Below, piece after piece: positions 1-10,033 of a DNA stretch of 64,000 bases. The DNA comes from Pseudomonadota bacterium. Its GTDB lineage: Bacteria; Chloroflexota; UBA6077; JAJPHF01. Position numbers and translations under genes: made by a program. Within the stretch, counting starts at the first letter, position 1, and the number at the start of each line of letters is the position of its first letter. Under the pieces are notes generated by a model. The model was not told the DNA's origin and searched no databases. It saw only the letters and a list, made by a program, of their open reading frames with translations. The DNA lies in contig JAJPHF010000100.1 of NCBI GenBank assembly GCA_021325365.1, positions 39,326 through 103,325 on the forward strand, read 5' to 3'.

Positions 1-253
1 GGAGGACGGGCGTGCCGTGGCCCACCTCCAGGTAGGACCGCTCGTCGTCCTGAACCAGCTTGAAGTCGTCGCCGTGGGCCTCGTGGACCGCGCCGTCGGT
101 GCCCGTCCAGAAGAAGCTGTACTCCTTGCCGTCGAAGCTCACGGAGCGAATGGGGTACTCGCCGTTGCCGCTCGGCAGCCCGCGGTTGCAGGCGAGCAGC
201 AGCAGGGCGACGAGCGCGAGCAGGAGGGGGGATTGCGCGAGGCGACGGACCAT
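1..253 (-). CDS. Putative lipoprotein, 3' part outside window
   Basis: Reading the minus strand from ATG at 253, the first 84 codons are open. The N-terminus is MVRR followed by a Leu/Ala-rich hydrophobic stretch ending in LLLLAC, a good lipobox, so Cys22 is the likely lipidated residue and the protein is probably anchored on the outer face of the membrane. The mature part begins [20 protein letters not shown] and is rich in Asp, Gly and aromatic residues; I recognise no domain. It is divergent from the citramalate synthase gene. The plus-strand reading frames here are its shadows. The gene runs off the left edge, so length and function are unknown. Confidence 0.72.
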   Translation of the reverse strand, partial: MVRRLAQSPLLLALVALLLLACNRGLPSGNGEYPIRSVSFDGKEYSFFWTGTDGAVHEAHGDDFKLVQDDERSYLEVGHGTPVL

Positions 254-305
254 GTCTGCGCTCGTGTCCTTTCGCGCGCCGGGTTGGTCTGGCGCTGCGA
301 TCAAC

Positions 306-340
306 ATTATACTTACCGCGACGCACCTGCCTGCTATTAT
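306..340. promoter_or_regulatory. Divergent promoter region, candidate -10 boxes
   Basis: The 140-base gap between the divergent lipoprotein and cimA genes is markedly AT-richer than its surroundings. On the minus strand a perfect TATAAT lies at 311-306, about 50 bases before the lipoprotein start. On the plus strand TATTAT at 335-340 is preceded after 16 bases by TTACCG at 313-318, a weak -35. Placement is by eye only. Confidence 0.35.
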
Positions 341-393
341 CCACGGTTTTGCGCCGTGCTGCGCACGCTGTTTCGACCCGCTACGGAGGCGCC

Positions 394-2004
<1,611 letters not shown>

Positions 2005-2012
<8 letters not shown>

Positions 2013-2652
2013 GGAAGCGCTGGCGGCGAGTCTGCAGGCCATCGAGGCGGCCGCGCGGCAGGAGCTGGACGGCAAGCACGCCGCGCGGGAGCGGGCCCTG
2101 GTGGACTCGCGCGCGCTCATCCGCACCTGCGCGAACACGATCCGCGCCGTCCACCGCCACGAGTTCGACCGCGCCGCCGCCATGCTGAACGACGCTGCGG
2201 CTGCCAGCGCGCGTCTGGGCGACGCGCTGCGCGACTACCAGGACCTCTACTGGGCGGGCTACGTGCAGGACGCGCAGAAGGAGTACGTCGAGGCGACGGC
2301 CACGCTGCGCGCCGTCCAGGGCGAGCCGCTCCCCACGCCGGGGGAGCTAGGCGTGGCGGCCGCGCCGTTCCTGAACGGGCTGGGCGAGGCGGTGGGTGAG
2401 CTGCGGCGCTACGTGCTCGACCGCCTGCGCCGTGACGACGCCGAGGGCTGCGAGCACCTGCTCCAGGTCATGGACGACATCTACAGCCTGCTCGTGACGA
2501 TCGACTACCCCGACGCGCTCACCGGCGGCCTGCGCCGCACCACCGACAACGTGCGCGGCATCCTCGAGCGCACGCGCGGCGACCTCACCTCCGCCCTGCG
2601 CCAGCGCGCGCTGCAAGCCGCCCTCCGCCAGCTCGAAGCGCGCCTGCCATAG
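2005..2652 (+). CDS. Translin-family protein
   Basis: A 215-residue all-helical protein starting at ATG 2005, inside the last 8 bases of cimA, so probably translationally coupled to it. The pattern of long amphipathic helices with Arg/Glu/Ala heptads, the early [22 protein letters not shown] segment and the late [37 protein letters not shown] segment match the archaeal and bacterial translin-like (COG2178) family, which is related to eukaryotic translin, an RNA/DNA-binding octamer. Entries in this family are sometimes mislabelled haloacid dehalogenase. There is no signal peptide, so it should be cytosolic. Its role is unknown; nucleic-acid binding is only an inference from the family. Confidence 0.7.
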
Positions 2653-2726
2653 CCGGCAGTGGGACATGGCCCCCCAGTCCTCCAGTTAAGCGCGCTACAG
2701 TGTGCGTAGCGTATAGGAGGAGTCCG

Positions 2727-2990
2727 ATGACTCGAACACTTCAAGGGTATGTGGTGGCGGACCCGAAGATCTGCCACGGGCAACTGACGTTTCGTGGCAC
2801 GCGGATCCTGGTCTCGCAGGTGCTCGACCAAGTAGCAAGCGGTAGATCGTGGGAAGCGATCATCGAAGACTGGGGAGGCAGTATAAGCAGGGAGGCCATC
2901 AGCGACGCTGTGCGTCTCGCACGGCAAGTCCTGCTTGAGCATCAGGAGGAGTTCCTGCCCCCGCCGGACGAGCATGCTAATCTTGGATGA
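2727..2990 (+). CDS. DUF433 antitoxin-like protein
   Basis: An 87-residue protein with a strong AGGAGG ribosome site at 2715-2720, six bases before ATG 2727. The core (CHGQLTFRGTRILVSQVLDQVASGRSWEAIIEDW) is the DUF433 signature, in which a conserved G-TR-I/V segment precedes a short winged/HTH-like fold. DUF433 proteins usually sit directly before a DUF5615 PIN-like gene and are treated as antitoxins, and exactly that arrangement is seen here: the next gene starts 17 bases before this one ends. It should be a cytosolic DNA-binding and toxin-binding protein that may repress its own promoter. Confidence 0.82.
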   Translation: MTRTLQGYVVADPKICHGQLTFRGTRILVSQVLDQVASGRSWEAIIEDWGGSISREAISDAVRLARQVLLEHQEEFLPPPDEHANLG

Positions 2991-3363
2991 GAACATTCAG
3001 GACGACCAGCGCCGGATGCTGCGAGCATGGGGCATACGCACCCGAAAGATCGGCCGAGATATCGGCCGCGCGGGAATGCAGGACGACGAGATTCTCCCTC
3101 TGCTGCATGGTACCAGGCGTAGCACGTTCTTCACCTTCGATGCACGCTTCTATGACTGGCGGCTATGTCACCCTGACTACTGTCTCGTTCGCCTCGACGT
3201 ACCCGAGGCGGATGGCGCATCCTTCATTCGGCGGTTTCTCCGACACCCGCTGTTCATCACCTGGTCAGCGCGTAAAGGAAAGGTCGTGCACATCGGCGAC
3301 GCTCATATTCGGGCGCTCCGCCTCCACACCCAGGCAGAAACGATGGTGGCTTGGTTGCTATGA
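2974..3363 (+). CDS. DUF5615 PIN-like toxin candidate
   Basis: Starts at ATG 2974 within the DUF433 gene (17-base overlap) and encodes 129 residues. It opens MLILDENIQDDQRRMLRAWG and has DDEILPLLHG and FFTFDARFYD segments, the spaced acidic residues of the Mut7-C/DUF5615 PIN-like nuclease fold. The predicted role is a ribonuclease toxin neutralised by the upstream DUF433 protein; both the activity and the toxicity are family-based inference. Base composition of this pair is lower in GC than the surrounding genes, in keeping with a horizontally moving module. Confidence 0.75.
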   Translation: MLILDENIQDDQRRMLRAWGIRTRKIGRDIGRAGMQDDEILPLLHGTRRSTFFTFDARFYDWRLCHPDYCLVRLDVPEADGASFIRRFLRHPLFITWSARKGKVVHIGDAHIRALRLHTQAETMVAWLL

Positions 3364-3445
3364 CCGTCGGCCCCGAGGGCAGCGTCGCAGATGTACTCTA
3401 TACTCCACGCCGGGCAGGCCCACTGGGATCACCGAGCGTGGTGCG

Positions 3446-5158
3446 CTACGCCGGCAGCGTGTAGCGGTGCTCGATGGCGTGGCGGACGGCCGCGCGGCTC
3501 TCCGCGGCCGAGAGGTTGGCGTCCTGCTCGACGGCGGCGGCCTCGTCGGCCAGGCCCTCGTCTTTGATACAGGCGCGGAACCAGCGGGAGTAGTCGCCGC
3601 GCCGCAGGTGGTACAGCCACGTGGCGTCGTCCACGCCCTCGGCGAGCTGCAAGAAGATGACCAGGTTCTGGGCGCGCAGGTTCAGCTTCCCCTCGGGGCC
3701 GCGGAAGTAGAAGCTCTCCTCTGCCAGCAGCTCTCCCTGCGCATACTTGCGCCGGTGGCGGCGGCGCTCCGAGCGCGGCGGCTCGACGCACACTTGCACG
3801 GGCGCCGCCTCCACCTCGGGCTGCCAGACCAGGACCTCCCCCGGAGGCAGCGTGTTGGGCCCCGCCGGTGGCGGCGGGAGGCCGCGCGCCCGCGCAAAGT
3901 CGCGCAGTGTGGCGGACGGCGCGGCGCCCACCGCCAGCACCACGTCCACCTCGGCCAGCACCGCGGCCGCGAGGTGGCTCGGCTCTAGCGTGATGAGCAC
4001 CGTGTTGTCCAGGCGCTGCGGCAGCACCAGTTTGGCGGCGTCCCAGGAGGCGGGCAGGAAGTGGTGCGCCTCGTCGACCACCAGCCAGTGCGGTCGCCCG
4101 GTGGTCGCGCGCAGCTCTTGAAGGTGCGGCAGCAGGCCCGCGAAGAAAGCCGGGCGATCCTCCAGCCGCACGCCGAGCAGGTTGGCCACGACGTTCTGGG
4201 CGGGATCGGCCAGCAATTGCATGATCTCTTCGACGCTCGGCGGCCGCTCGCTGTCGCCCAGAACGATCGCGCCGGCGAACACCTCGTAGTCGCCCTCCGG
4301 ATCGAGGAGGCAGAACTGGTAGCCCTGCTCGGCGAGCCGTTCGACCAGGCCCGTCGCCGCCGTGGACTTGCCGCTGCCGGGCGGGCCGGCCGAAAGCACC
4401 GTGGGGCCGTAAGGGGGCAGGCGCAGCTCGCTGCCGTCCGCGCGGGTGCCCAGCACCAGGTGGTGCCGCGTTAGATACGGCTCCAAGCCGCGCAGGTCGT
4501 CGGCCAGGAGCCGCTCGATCAGCTCGACGACGCCCGCGCCGTGGTCGCCGCTCGTGACGTAGTCCGCGCGCTCCTTCACGGTGGGCAGCGCGTTGGCAAC
4601 CGCCACGGCGCACACGCACAGGCTGAGGAAGGCGTGGTCGTTCTCGGCATCGCCGATGCCCAGGGCGTTGTGGGCCGAGAGCTTTAGCTCGGCCAGCGCC
4701 GCCTGGAAGCCGCTGCTCTTGTTCACGCCCGAGGGCAGCACCATCACCGCGCCCTTGTTGAAGATGACTTGCAGCTCCAGCCCCAGGTCGCGGATCACGT
4801 CGAGCACGGTCTGCTCGTGCGGCTCCCAGGTGGCCACGATCGTCCGCCCGACGGAGAGCGGGTGCACGCCGCGCGCGCGGAGCGCGGCCACGAACTCCGG
4901 GGGCGGCGGCTCGGCCAGTGGCCGGACCTCGCGCGTGGCTGGGGCGTAGAGCAGCGCCCCGTTCTCGGCCACCACCTGGTCGAACAGGTCGACGCGCGGG
5001 AAGACGCGCTGCAAGTCGTCCAGCTCGCGGCCGGTGACGAGCGCCAGCCGGCGGCCGGACGCGCGCACGGCCTCCAGAGCGGCGATCACCGGCTCCCCCA
5101 CGCGGCCATCCGTGGCTAGCGTGCCGTCATAGTCACACGCGAGCGCGACGAAACGCAA
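3446..5158 (-). CDS. HAD-IIB phosphatase fused to P-loop ATPase
   Basis: A two-domain cytosolic protein. Numbering from the upstream GTG at 5209, a HAD-IIB phosphatase domain covers residues 18-235, with motif I DYDGT at 26-30, motif II TGR at 59-61, Lys164 in VNKSSG and motif IV GDAEND at 186-191. It is followed by an ATPase domain with Walker A GPPGSGKS at 275-282 and Walker B LVVDEAH at 376-382, close to the HerA/DUF87-like ATPases. I prefer a TTG start at 5158: the peptide then begins LRFVALACDYDGTLA like other HAD-IIB proteins, and AGGAG lies about five bases upstream. The GTG at 5209 would add 17 residues. Substrates are likely sugar phosphates, but how the two domains cooperate is unknown. 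Confidence 0.85.
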   Translation of the reverse strand: MRFVALACDYDGTLATDGRVGEPVIAALEAVRASGRRLALVTGRELDDLQRVFPRVDLFDQVVAENGALLYAPATREVRPLAEPPPPEFVAALRARGVHPLSVGRTIVATWEPHEQTVLDVIRDLGLELQVIFNKGAVMVLPSGVNKSSGFQAALAELKLSAHNALGIGDAENDHAFLSLCVCAVAVANALPTVKERADYVTSGDHGAGVVELIERLLADDLRGLEPYLTRHHLVLGTRADGSELRLPPYGPTVLSAGPPGSGKSTAATGLVERLAEQGYQFCLLDPEGDYEVFAGAIVLGDSERPPSVEEIMQLLADPAQNVVANLLGVRLEDRPAFFAGLLPHLQELRATTGRPHWLVVDEAHHFLPASWDAAKLVLPQRLDNTVLITLEPSHLAAAVLAEVDVVLAVGAAPSATLRDFARARGLPPPPAGPNTLPPGEVLVWQPEVEAAPVQVCVEPPRSERRRHRRKYAQGELLAEESFYFRGPEGKLNLRAQNLVIFLQLAEGVDDATWLYHLRRGDYSRWFRACIKDEGLADEAAAVEQDANLSAAESRAAVRHAIEHRYTLPA

Positions 5159-5272
5159 GCGCGCTCCTTTCTCGCGCACATCCCCGGAGGGCGACGCTAA
5201 GGGGTTCACTGAAGCAAGGCAAGTCGCGTGCCGACGGTCGGCTGCGGGCTGTGCGAGGCGCGGGCGCTCGCG

Positions 5273-5689
5273 TCAGCTCTGTTGGCCGGCGGGACGGCGG
5301 CGCGCGGCGCGGCGCGGGCTGCTGCCGACCGGCACGACGGTGAGCGCGCCGTGGCGGCTCAGCACCAGGTGGGCCGTGGCGCTCTCCAGAATCAGCCGAC
5401 CGGCGGCCGTATCGCAGCTCACCGAGCGAAGGTCGGCTAGCTCCAGGTGGTCGAGGCAGCGGTGGTCGCCTGCCCAGAGCGTCGTGCGGAAGCGCCGCGC
5501 GCCCAGATCGAGGACGGCGCGGCGCGTCAGGCCGTCGGCGAAACGCGGCAGCAGCCGGAAGCGGTAGGTGGGCGGGTCGGCGCCGTCGCCCTGGACCCGG
5601 ACGCCGAGCGCCGCAGCCAGCGCCTCCGCGGTCACGGCGAGCGCGTCGGCCGACGCGTCCAGCTCGTCGCCGCCCGTAGCGGTATCCAT
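5273..5689 (-). CDS. Hypothetical protein
   Basis: A 138-residue open frame from ATG at 5689, ten bases after the alpha/beta hydrolase stop, so probably the second gene of a minus-strand unit. The first 50 residues are acidic and Ala-rich. The middle has alternating hydrophobic residues (VLDLGARRFRTTLWAGDHRCLDHLELADLRSV) suggesting beta strands, and the tail is basic (RRAARRRPAGQQ). No signal peptide or membrane span is visible and I recognise no family. The call rests on position and protein-like composition. Confidence 0.5.
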   Translation of the reverse strand: MDTATGGDELDASADALAVTAEALAAALGVRVQGDGADPPTYRFRLLPRFADGLTRRAVLDLGARRFRTTLWAGDHRCLDHLELADLRSVSCDTAAGRLILESATAHLVLSRHGALTVVPVGSSPRRAARRRPAGQQS

Positions 5690-5699
5690 CGCGCCCCGC

Positions 5700-6920
5700 T
5701 CACTTGGCCAGCGCGAGGAACAGGGCGTCGACGTGCCGGTACAGCGCCACGAAGTCGCCGAGCGAGCCGAGTAGCGCCCCTGGCGCGCGCGGGGTGACGT
5801 GCTGGAACATGTGGAACTCGTCGTAACGCTGCAACACGCCCGGCGGCAGGCTCGCCACCAGGCGGCGGGACTCGGTGTACGGGATCAGCGTGTCGCCGAG
5901 GTCGTGCATGACGTACACCGGCGCGCGGACCTCGTCCACGACGCTGGCGGGCGAGAGGCGGTCGAGCGCGACGCGCGCGGCGGGCGGGAGCGCGGCCAGC
6001 AGCCTGGCGCCGTCTACCGGCTGGCCCTCGACCGCCAGCTCGTACAGCATCTCGCCCAGCGGCGACAAGGAGAAGGGCGGCGGCCCCGCGGCCTCGGGGT
6101 CGGCCAGCGCCGCCGTGAGGTAGTCCTGCTCGGGGCCGGGCGGGAGCGCGTGGACGATCTGCTCGACGAAGACGTGGACCGACCAGGGGTTCGGCGTCCA
6201 GGCTTCGTCGCCGCCGTCGACCGGCACGCGGTCGTCGCTGATGGCGGCCAGCACGTCGCGGGCATCGAAGTAGGCGCCGAAGGTGTACACCAGGCGCACT
6301 TGATCGCGAATGCGCGGGTCGGCCGCGGCGACCGTCGAGAGCGCGCCGCCCACGGAGAAGCCGGCCAGGCCGACGCGCTTGGGATCGACCTCGGGCCGCG
6401 CTTGCAGCGCCTGGAAGGCGGCCACCAGGCCGTCGATCTCGCGGGGCAGGATGAGGCCCGCGGTGAGGTCGGGCGACGCGGGGCGCAACACGACGAGGTC
6501 GGTCCGCACCAGCGCGTCGGTGACCTGAGCCAGGTACGGATCGTGGCGGTCGAGCGGGTGGACGCCGAGCGAGAGCACGACAGCGCCGTGCGGGCCGCCG
6601 CCGGGCGGGGCGCAGAGATCGGCGGGCGCCGTGATGCCCGCGTAGTGCAGCGTGATCTCCTCGCAGCGCGGGCGGTCGCTGATGAGCCCGAGCGGCAGCA
6701 GCGGGGTGCCCGGGAACATCGCCGGCAAGAAGAACAGCGTCCGCACCGCCGTGCGACCCTCAGCGGTGCCCGTCAGCACGACGAGCAGCGCCAGGAGCAC
6801 GGCGCCGGCCGCGACGAGGGCCGTCTGCCAGGGGCTCGGCGCGACGGGCCACGGGCGCGTGGCGGGGCGCGCGCGCGGCCCCGCGAACGACGTATCGCTG
6901 CTCAACGGCGGATGGTCCAT
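5700..6920 (-). CDS. Membrane-anchored alpha/beta hydrolase
   Basis: A 406-residue protein with a short cytosolic N-terminus, a hydrophobic anchor at about residues 32-50 (WQTALVAAGAVLLALLVVLT) and an alpha/beta-hydrolase fold outside the membrane. The nucleophile elbow GFSVGG places Ser189. YVMHDLGDTLIPYTESRRL supplies the probable catalytic Asp, and FHMFQHVTP near the end the His. The general fold resembles dienelactone hydrolase or BAAT-like esterases. The substrate cannot be read from the sequence. It precedes the hypothetical gene at 5273 by ten bases. The N-terminal anchor argues for action on an extracytoplasmic ester or amide. Confidence 0.75.
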   Translation of the reverse strand: MDHPPLSSDTSFAGPRARPATRPWPVAPSPWQTALVAAGAVLLALLVVLTGTAEGRTAVRTLFFLPAMFPGTPLLPLGLISDRPRCEEITLHYAGITAPADLCAPPGGGPHGAVVLSLGVHPLDRHDPYLAQVTDALVRTDLVVLRPASPDLTAGLILPREIDGLVAAFQALQARPEVDPKRVGLAGFSVGGALSTVAAADPRIRDQVRLVYTFGAYFDARDVLAAISDDRVPVDGGDEAWTPNPWSVHVFVEQIVHALPPGPEQDYLTAALADPEAAGPPPFSLSPLGEMLYELAVEGQPVDGARLLAALPPAARVALDRLSPASVVDEVRAPVYVMHDLGDTLIPYTESRRLVASLPPGVLQRYDEFHMFQHVTPRAPGALLGSLGDFVALYRHVDALFLALAK

Positions 6921-6982
6921 GCGCGTTCGTCTCGGGTGGCGTACTGGCCGCCTGGCAGTCGCGGGGGGCGCCCGCGGAGCGA

Positions 6983-7013
6983 GGGAGGGCCGCCGCCCCG
7001 CGGCGGCCCTCCC
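6983..7013 (-). terminator. GC-rich hairpin after UbiD gene
   Basis: A perfect 13-base inverted repeat (arms 6983-6995 and 7001-7013, loop CCCCG) sits directly beyond the stop of the minus-strand UbiD gene at 7019. No T-run follows, so it would act as a U-less hairpin terminator or mRNA-end stabiliser. Confidence 0.5.
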
Positions 7014-7018
7014 CCGCC

Positions 7019-8671
7019 TTATTGGTCTAGCTCGTCGGGATAGACCGGCGTGTTGGGCGTCACGTCGTCGCGGCGGCGCCGCGCTAGCTCCTCGCCCGTG
7101 CGCCAGTAGTCGCCGGCCACCGCGCGCCGTGCCTGCTCCTCGAACACCGGGTGCCAGTCGCCCAGCGAGTAGCCGTACCAGGGCGCCTCGGGTTTCAGCG
7201 GCGGGAGCCCCAGCTCCTCCCAGATGCCGCGCGCCCGCTCCATGTACTCGCGTTTCGGCAGCGACACCGGCGGGTACGGCTGCTTCAACATGGCGTTGAT
7301 CAGCATGGCGGAGTCCAGCTCGCCGCCGTGGTCACCGCCGCGCGGCTTCGGACCGTGGCCCGGATCGCGACCCTGGAGAATCTGCATGTCGCGGTGGGGG
7401 CTCATGCGGTAGCTCATCGCCCAGAGCACGGCGTCGGGGTTCTGCGGGTCGATGTCCTCGTCCACGGCCACCACGATCTTGCCCACCGAGCGCTGGAAGC
7501 TCGCCGCGCCGGTGAGCGCCATCCAGATCGTCGCCTCGTCCGACGGCTTCATCTGCACGACGACCAGCTTGCGGATGTTGGTCAGCGGCTCGTGCATCCC
7601 CACGCGCACGACGCTCTTCAGCCCCAGGTGGTCGCGCAGGTGGTCGAGCAGCAGCGGCTCGTAGCCGACGAGCTTGATGAGACTGCTCTCGCTCGGCGTC
7701 ACCTGGCTGATCATCGACGTCAGGATCGCGTCGCGCCGATGGCAGATGGCGGTGATCTCCATGAACGGGTTGTATTCTTGCAGGTTCACGTGGCCGTGCG
7801 ACTCGCCAAACGGCGCCTCGGGCTCCAGCCAGCGCGTGTCGATGTAGCCCTCGATGACGATCTCGCTCTCGGCCGGCACCAGCAGGTCGACGGTGCGGCA
7901 GCGCACCATGTTGATCGGCGAGCCGACTAGCCCGCCGGCGACGGCCAGCTCGTCGAGGTCGTAGGGCAGCTTCTGCACGGCCGCGAAGGCGATCACCGGC
8001 GGCCCGCCGACCACCAGCGCGGCCGGCAGCGGCTCGCCCCGGGCCTTCGCCTTCTGCCAGTGCTGGTAGATGCCGGGCGTCAGCTCGATCGACGCGTTCA
8101 TGCCCACGCGGCGCGGCGACTTGACGTGGGCGCGGTAGTTGCCGATGTTCTGCACCCCCGTCTCGGGGTCGCGCGTGACCCAGTTGCCGCAGGTGACGTA
8201 GGGCGCGATGTCGAAGCCGGGGGTCGAGATAGGGATCGGCAGGCCGTCCACGCCGCCGTAGGGCGCGTCGAGGTCGGCCCCCGTGCGCACGACCTCGTGG
8301 ATCGGGGCGTCGTCCACCAGGCGCGGCGTGATCGGGTGGTGGCGGGCCTCGCGCCAGCGCGCGCCGATCTCCTCGACGGGGCAGCCCATGCCGATGCTGT
8401 AGATGCGCCGACTCGCGGCCAGCACGCCGACCGCGACGGGCATCGGGTAGCGGTGGCCGTGGCCGTCCACGACGTGCTCGAACAGGAACGCCTTGCGCTC
8501 CGGCTCTGGGATGCCGCCGCGGAACTGCCAGCGCACCAGCGGGTGCATCTCGGTGTCCTTGTCGATGGGACGCTGAACGCGGACCAGCAGGCCGGCCGCC
8601 TCGAGCGCGGCGAGGTGTTCGCGCAGGTCGGCGTAGCCGCGCTCGGTGGCGCGCGGGCTCACTGCGGTCAT
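7019..8671 (-). CDS. UbiD family decarboxylase
   Basis: A 550-residue member of the prenylated-FMN-dependent UbiD family, which (de)carboxylates unsaturated and aromatic acids in the cytosol. Family hallmarks include TRDPETGVQNIGNYRAHV, the EIVIEGYIDTRWLEPEAPFGE region that carries active-site Glu residues, and VVAVDEDIDPQNPDAVLWAM. I chose ATG 8671, which lies ten bases after GGAG; GTG 8680 is an alternative but leaves almost no spacing. Divergent from the enamidase-like gene at 8827, with which it may share a regulatory region. No UbiX prenyltransferase, needed to make the cofactor, is present in the window. The substrate is unknown; the neighbours suggest a cyclic or N-containing acid. Confidence 0.88.
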   Translation of the reverse strand: MTAVSPRATERGYADLREHLAALEAAGLLVRVQRPIDKDTEMHPLVRWQFRGGIPEPERKAFLFEHVVDGHGHRYPMPVAVGVLAASRRIYSIGMGCPVEEIGARWREARHHPITPRLVDDAPIHEVVRTGADLDAPYGGVDGLPIPISTPGFDIAPYVTCGNWVTRDPETGVQNIGNYRAHVKSPRRVGMNASIELTPGIYQHWQKAKARGEPLPAALVVGGPPVIAFAAVQKLPYDLDELAVAGGLVGSPINMVRCRTVDLLVPAESEIVIEGYIDTRWLEPEAPFGESHGHVNLQEYNPFMEITAICHRRDAILTSMISQVTPSESSLIKLVGYEPLLLDHLRDHLGLKSVVRVGMHEPLTNIRKLVVVQMKPSDEATIWMALTGAASFQRSVGKIVVAVDEDIDPQNPDAVLWAMSYRMSPHRDMQILQGRDPGHGPKPRGGDHGGELDSAMLINAMLKQPYPPVSLPKREYMERARGIWEELGLPPLKPEAPWYGYSLGDWHPVFEEQARRAVAGDYWRTGEELARRRRDDVTPNTPVYPDELDQ

Positions 8672-8826
8672 GCGGTTCACTCTCCTTCACGCGAGCCAGC
8701 GTCGAGACGCGATACCCGCGCGCTTCTTCGATTGTATGTAGCGTCAGGCGACAGTGCTCTTGAGATTATGCTACCGTTTATGGCGCGACCGCCGCGGCTC
8801 CCGATCATCGCGTGGCGGAGGCCCGC

Positions 8827-10014
8827 ATGCCCACGCTCGGCATCGTCAACGTCGGCACCATCGTCTCCGGCGACCTGGCCGCCGGCGTGGTGCCCGGCGA
8901 CAGCATCCTCGTCGCCGACGGCCGCATCGCCGGCATCGGCACGGCACAGCAGACCGGCGCGGGCGACGCGGACGTGGTCGTGGACGCCCACGGCACCACC
9001 GTCATGCCGGGCCTGATCGACAGCCACTGCCACGTTGTGCTGGGCGATTACACGCCGCGCCAGAAGACCGTCGATTTCCTCGACAGCTACGTCCACGGCG
9101 GCATCACCAGCGTCATCTCGCCGGGAGAGATCCACGCGCCGGGCCGGCCGCGCGACGCCGCGGGGGTGAAGGCGCTGGCCGTGGCAGCGCGCGCCTGCTT
9201 CCTGAACTTTCGACCGACGGGCATGAAGGTCCACGCGGGCGCCATCGTCATCGAGCCCACTCTGAGCGAGGCCGACTTCCGCGAGGTGGCCGCGCAGGGC
9301 GTGTGGCTCGCGAAGTTCGGCTTTGGCGCATTCGCGGACCCGCTGGATGGAGCGCCGCAGATTCGCTGGGCGCAGCAGTACGGCATCAAGGTGATGTGTC
9401 ACTCCGGCGGCGCCTCCATTCCCGGCTCGAAGCCGATTACGGCCGAGCACCTGCTGGCGCTGCGCCCGGACGTGTGCGGCCACATCAACGGCGGCACGAC
9501 CGCGCTCCGGGACGAGGGCGTGCGGCGGGTCGTGACCGAGACCGACCTGATCCTGCAGCTCGTGCAGGCGGGCAACCTGCGCTCGACGCTGAACGTCGTG
9601 CGGCTGGCGGTCGAGCACGGCGCGCTGCCGCGCGTCGTGCTGGCGAGCGACACGCCGACGGGCACGGGCGTCATGCCGCTCGGCGTGCTGAAGACGATCT
9701 GCGAGATCAGCAGCCTGGCCCGGCTGGCGCCCGAGACCGCGATCGCGCTGGCCACCGGCAACAACGCCGACGCCTGGAAGCTGGACGCCGGCCGGATCGC
9801 CGTGGGCCGGGCGGCCGACCTGGTGGTGCTCGACGCGCCGTGGGGCTCGGCGGCGGCGGACGCGCTGGGCGCCATCGCCATCGGCGACATTCCCGGCATC
9901 TCGGCGGTGGTCATCGACGGCCAGGTGCGGACGCTACGCAGCCGCAACACGCCCGCCGCCGCGCGCCTGGCGACGGTCCACCCGCCGCTGGAGCACTTGA
10001 GCGGCGGGCACTGA
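8827..10014 (+). CDS. Enamidase-like amidohydrolase
   Basis: A 395-residue amidohydrolase-superfamily enzyme. The small beta-sandwich at the N-terminus (VNVGTIVSGD...DGRIAGIG) is followed by the barrel with the metal motif GLIDSHCHV, a KVMCHSGGASIPGSKPITAEHLL segment, GHINGGTTAL and ASDTPTGTGVMPLG, then the C-terminal GRAADLVVLDAPWGS strand pair. The overall pattern is closest to enamidase, the enzyme that opens 1,4,5,6-tetrahydro-6-oxonicotinate in nicotinate fermentation, though a related imide or lactam hydrolase is equally possible. ATG 8827 is preceded by GCGGAGG five bases upstream. It is the first gene of a plus-strand unit with the solute-binding and cyclase genes. Confidence 0.75.
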   Translation: MPTLGIVNVGTIVSGDLAAGVVPGDSILVADGRIAGIGTAQQTGAGDADVVVDAHGTTVMPGLIDSHCHVVLGDYTPRQKTVDFLDSYVHGGITSVISPGEIHAPGRPRDAAGVKALAVAARACFLNFRPTGMKVHAGAIVIEPTLSEADFREVAAQGVWLAKFGFGAFADPLDGAPQIRWAQQYGIKVMCHSGGASIPGSKPITAEHLLALRPDVCGHINGGTTALRDEGVRRVVTETDLILQLVQAGNLRSTLNVVRLAVEHGALPRVVLASDTPTGTGVMPLGVLKTICEISSLARLAPETAIALATGNNADAWKLDAGRIAVGRAADLVVLDAPWGSAAADALGAIAIGDIPGISAVVIDGQVRTLRSRNTPAAARLATVHPPLEHLSGGH

Positions 10015-10033
10015 CGCGATAGGAGACGTGCTC

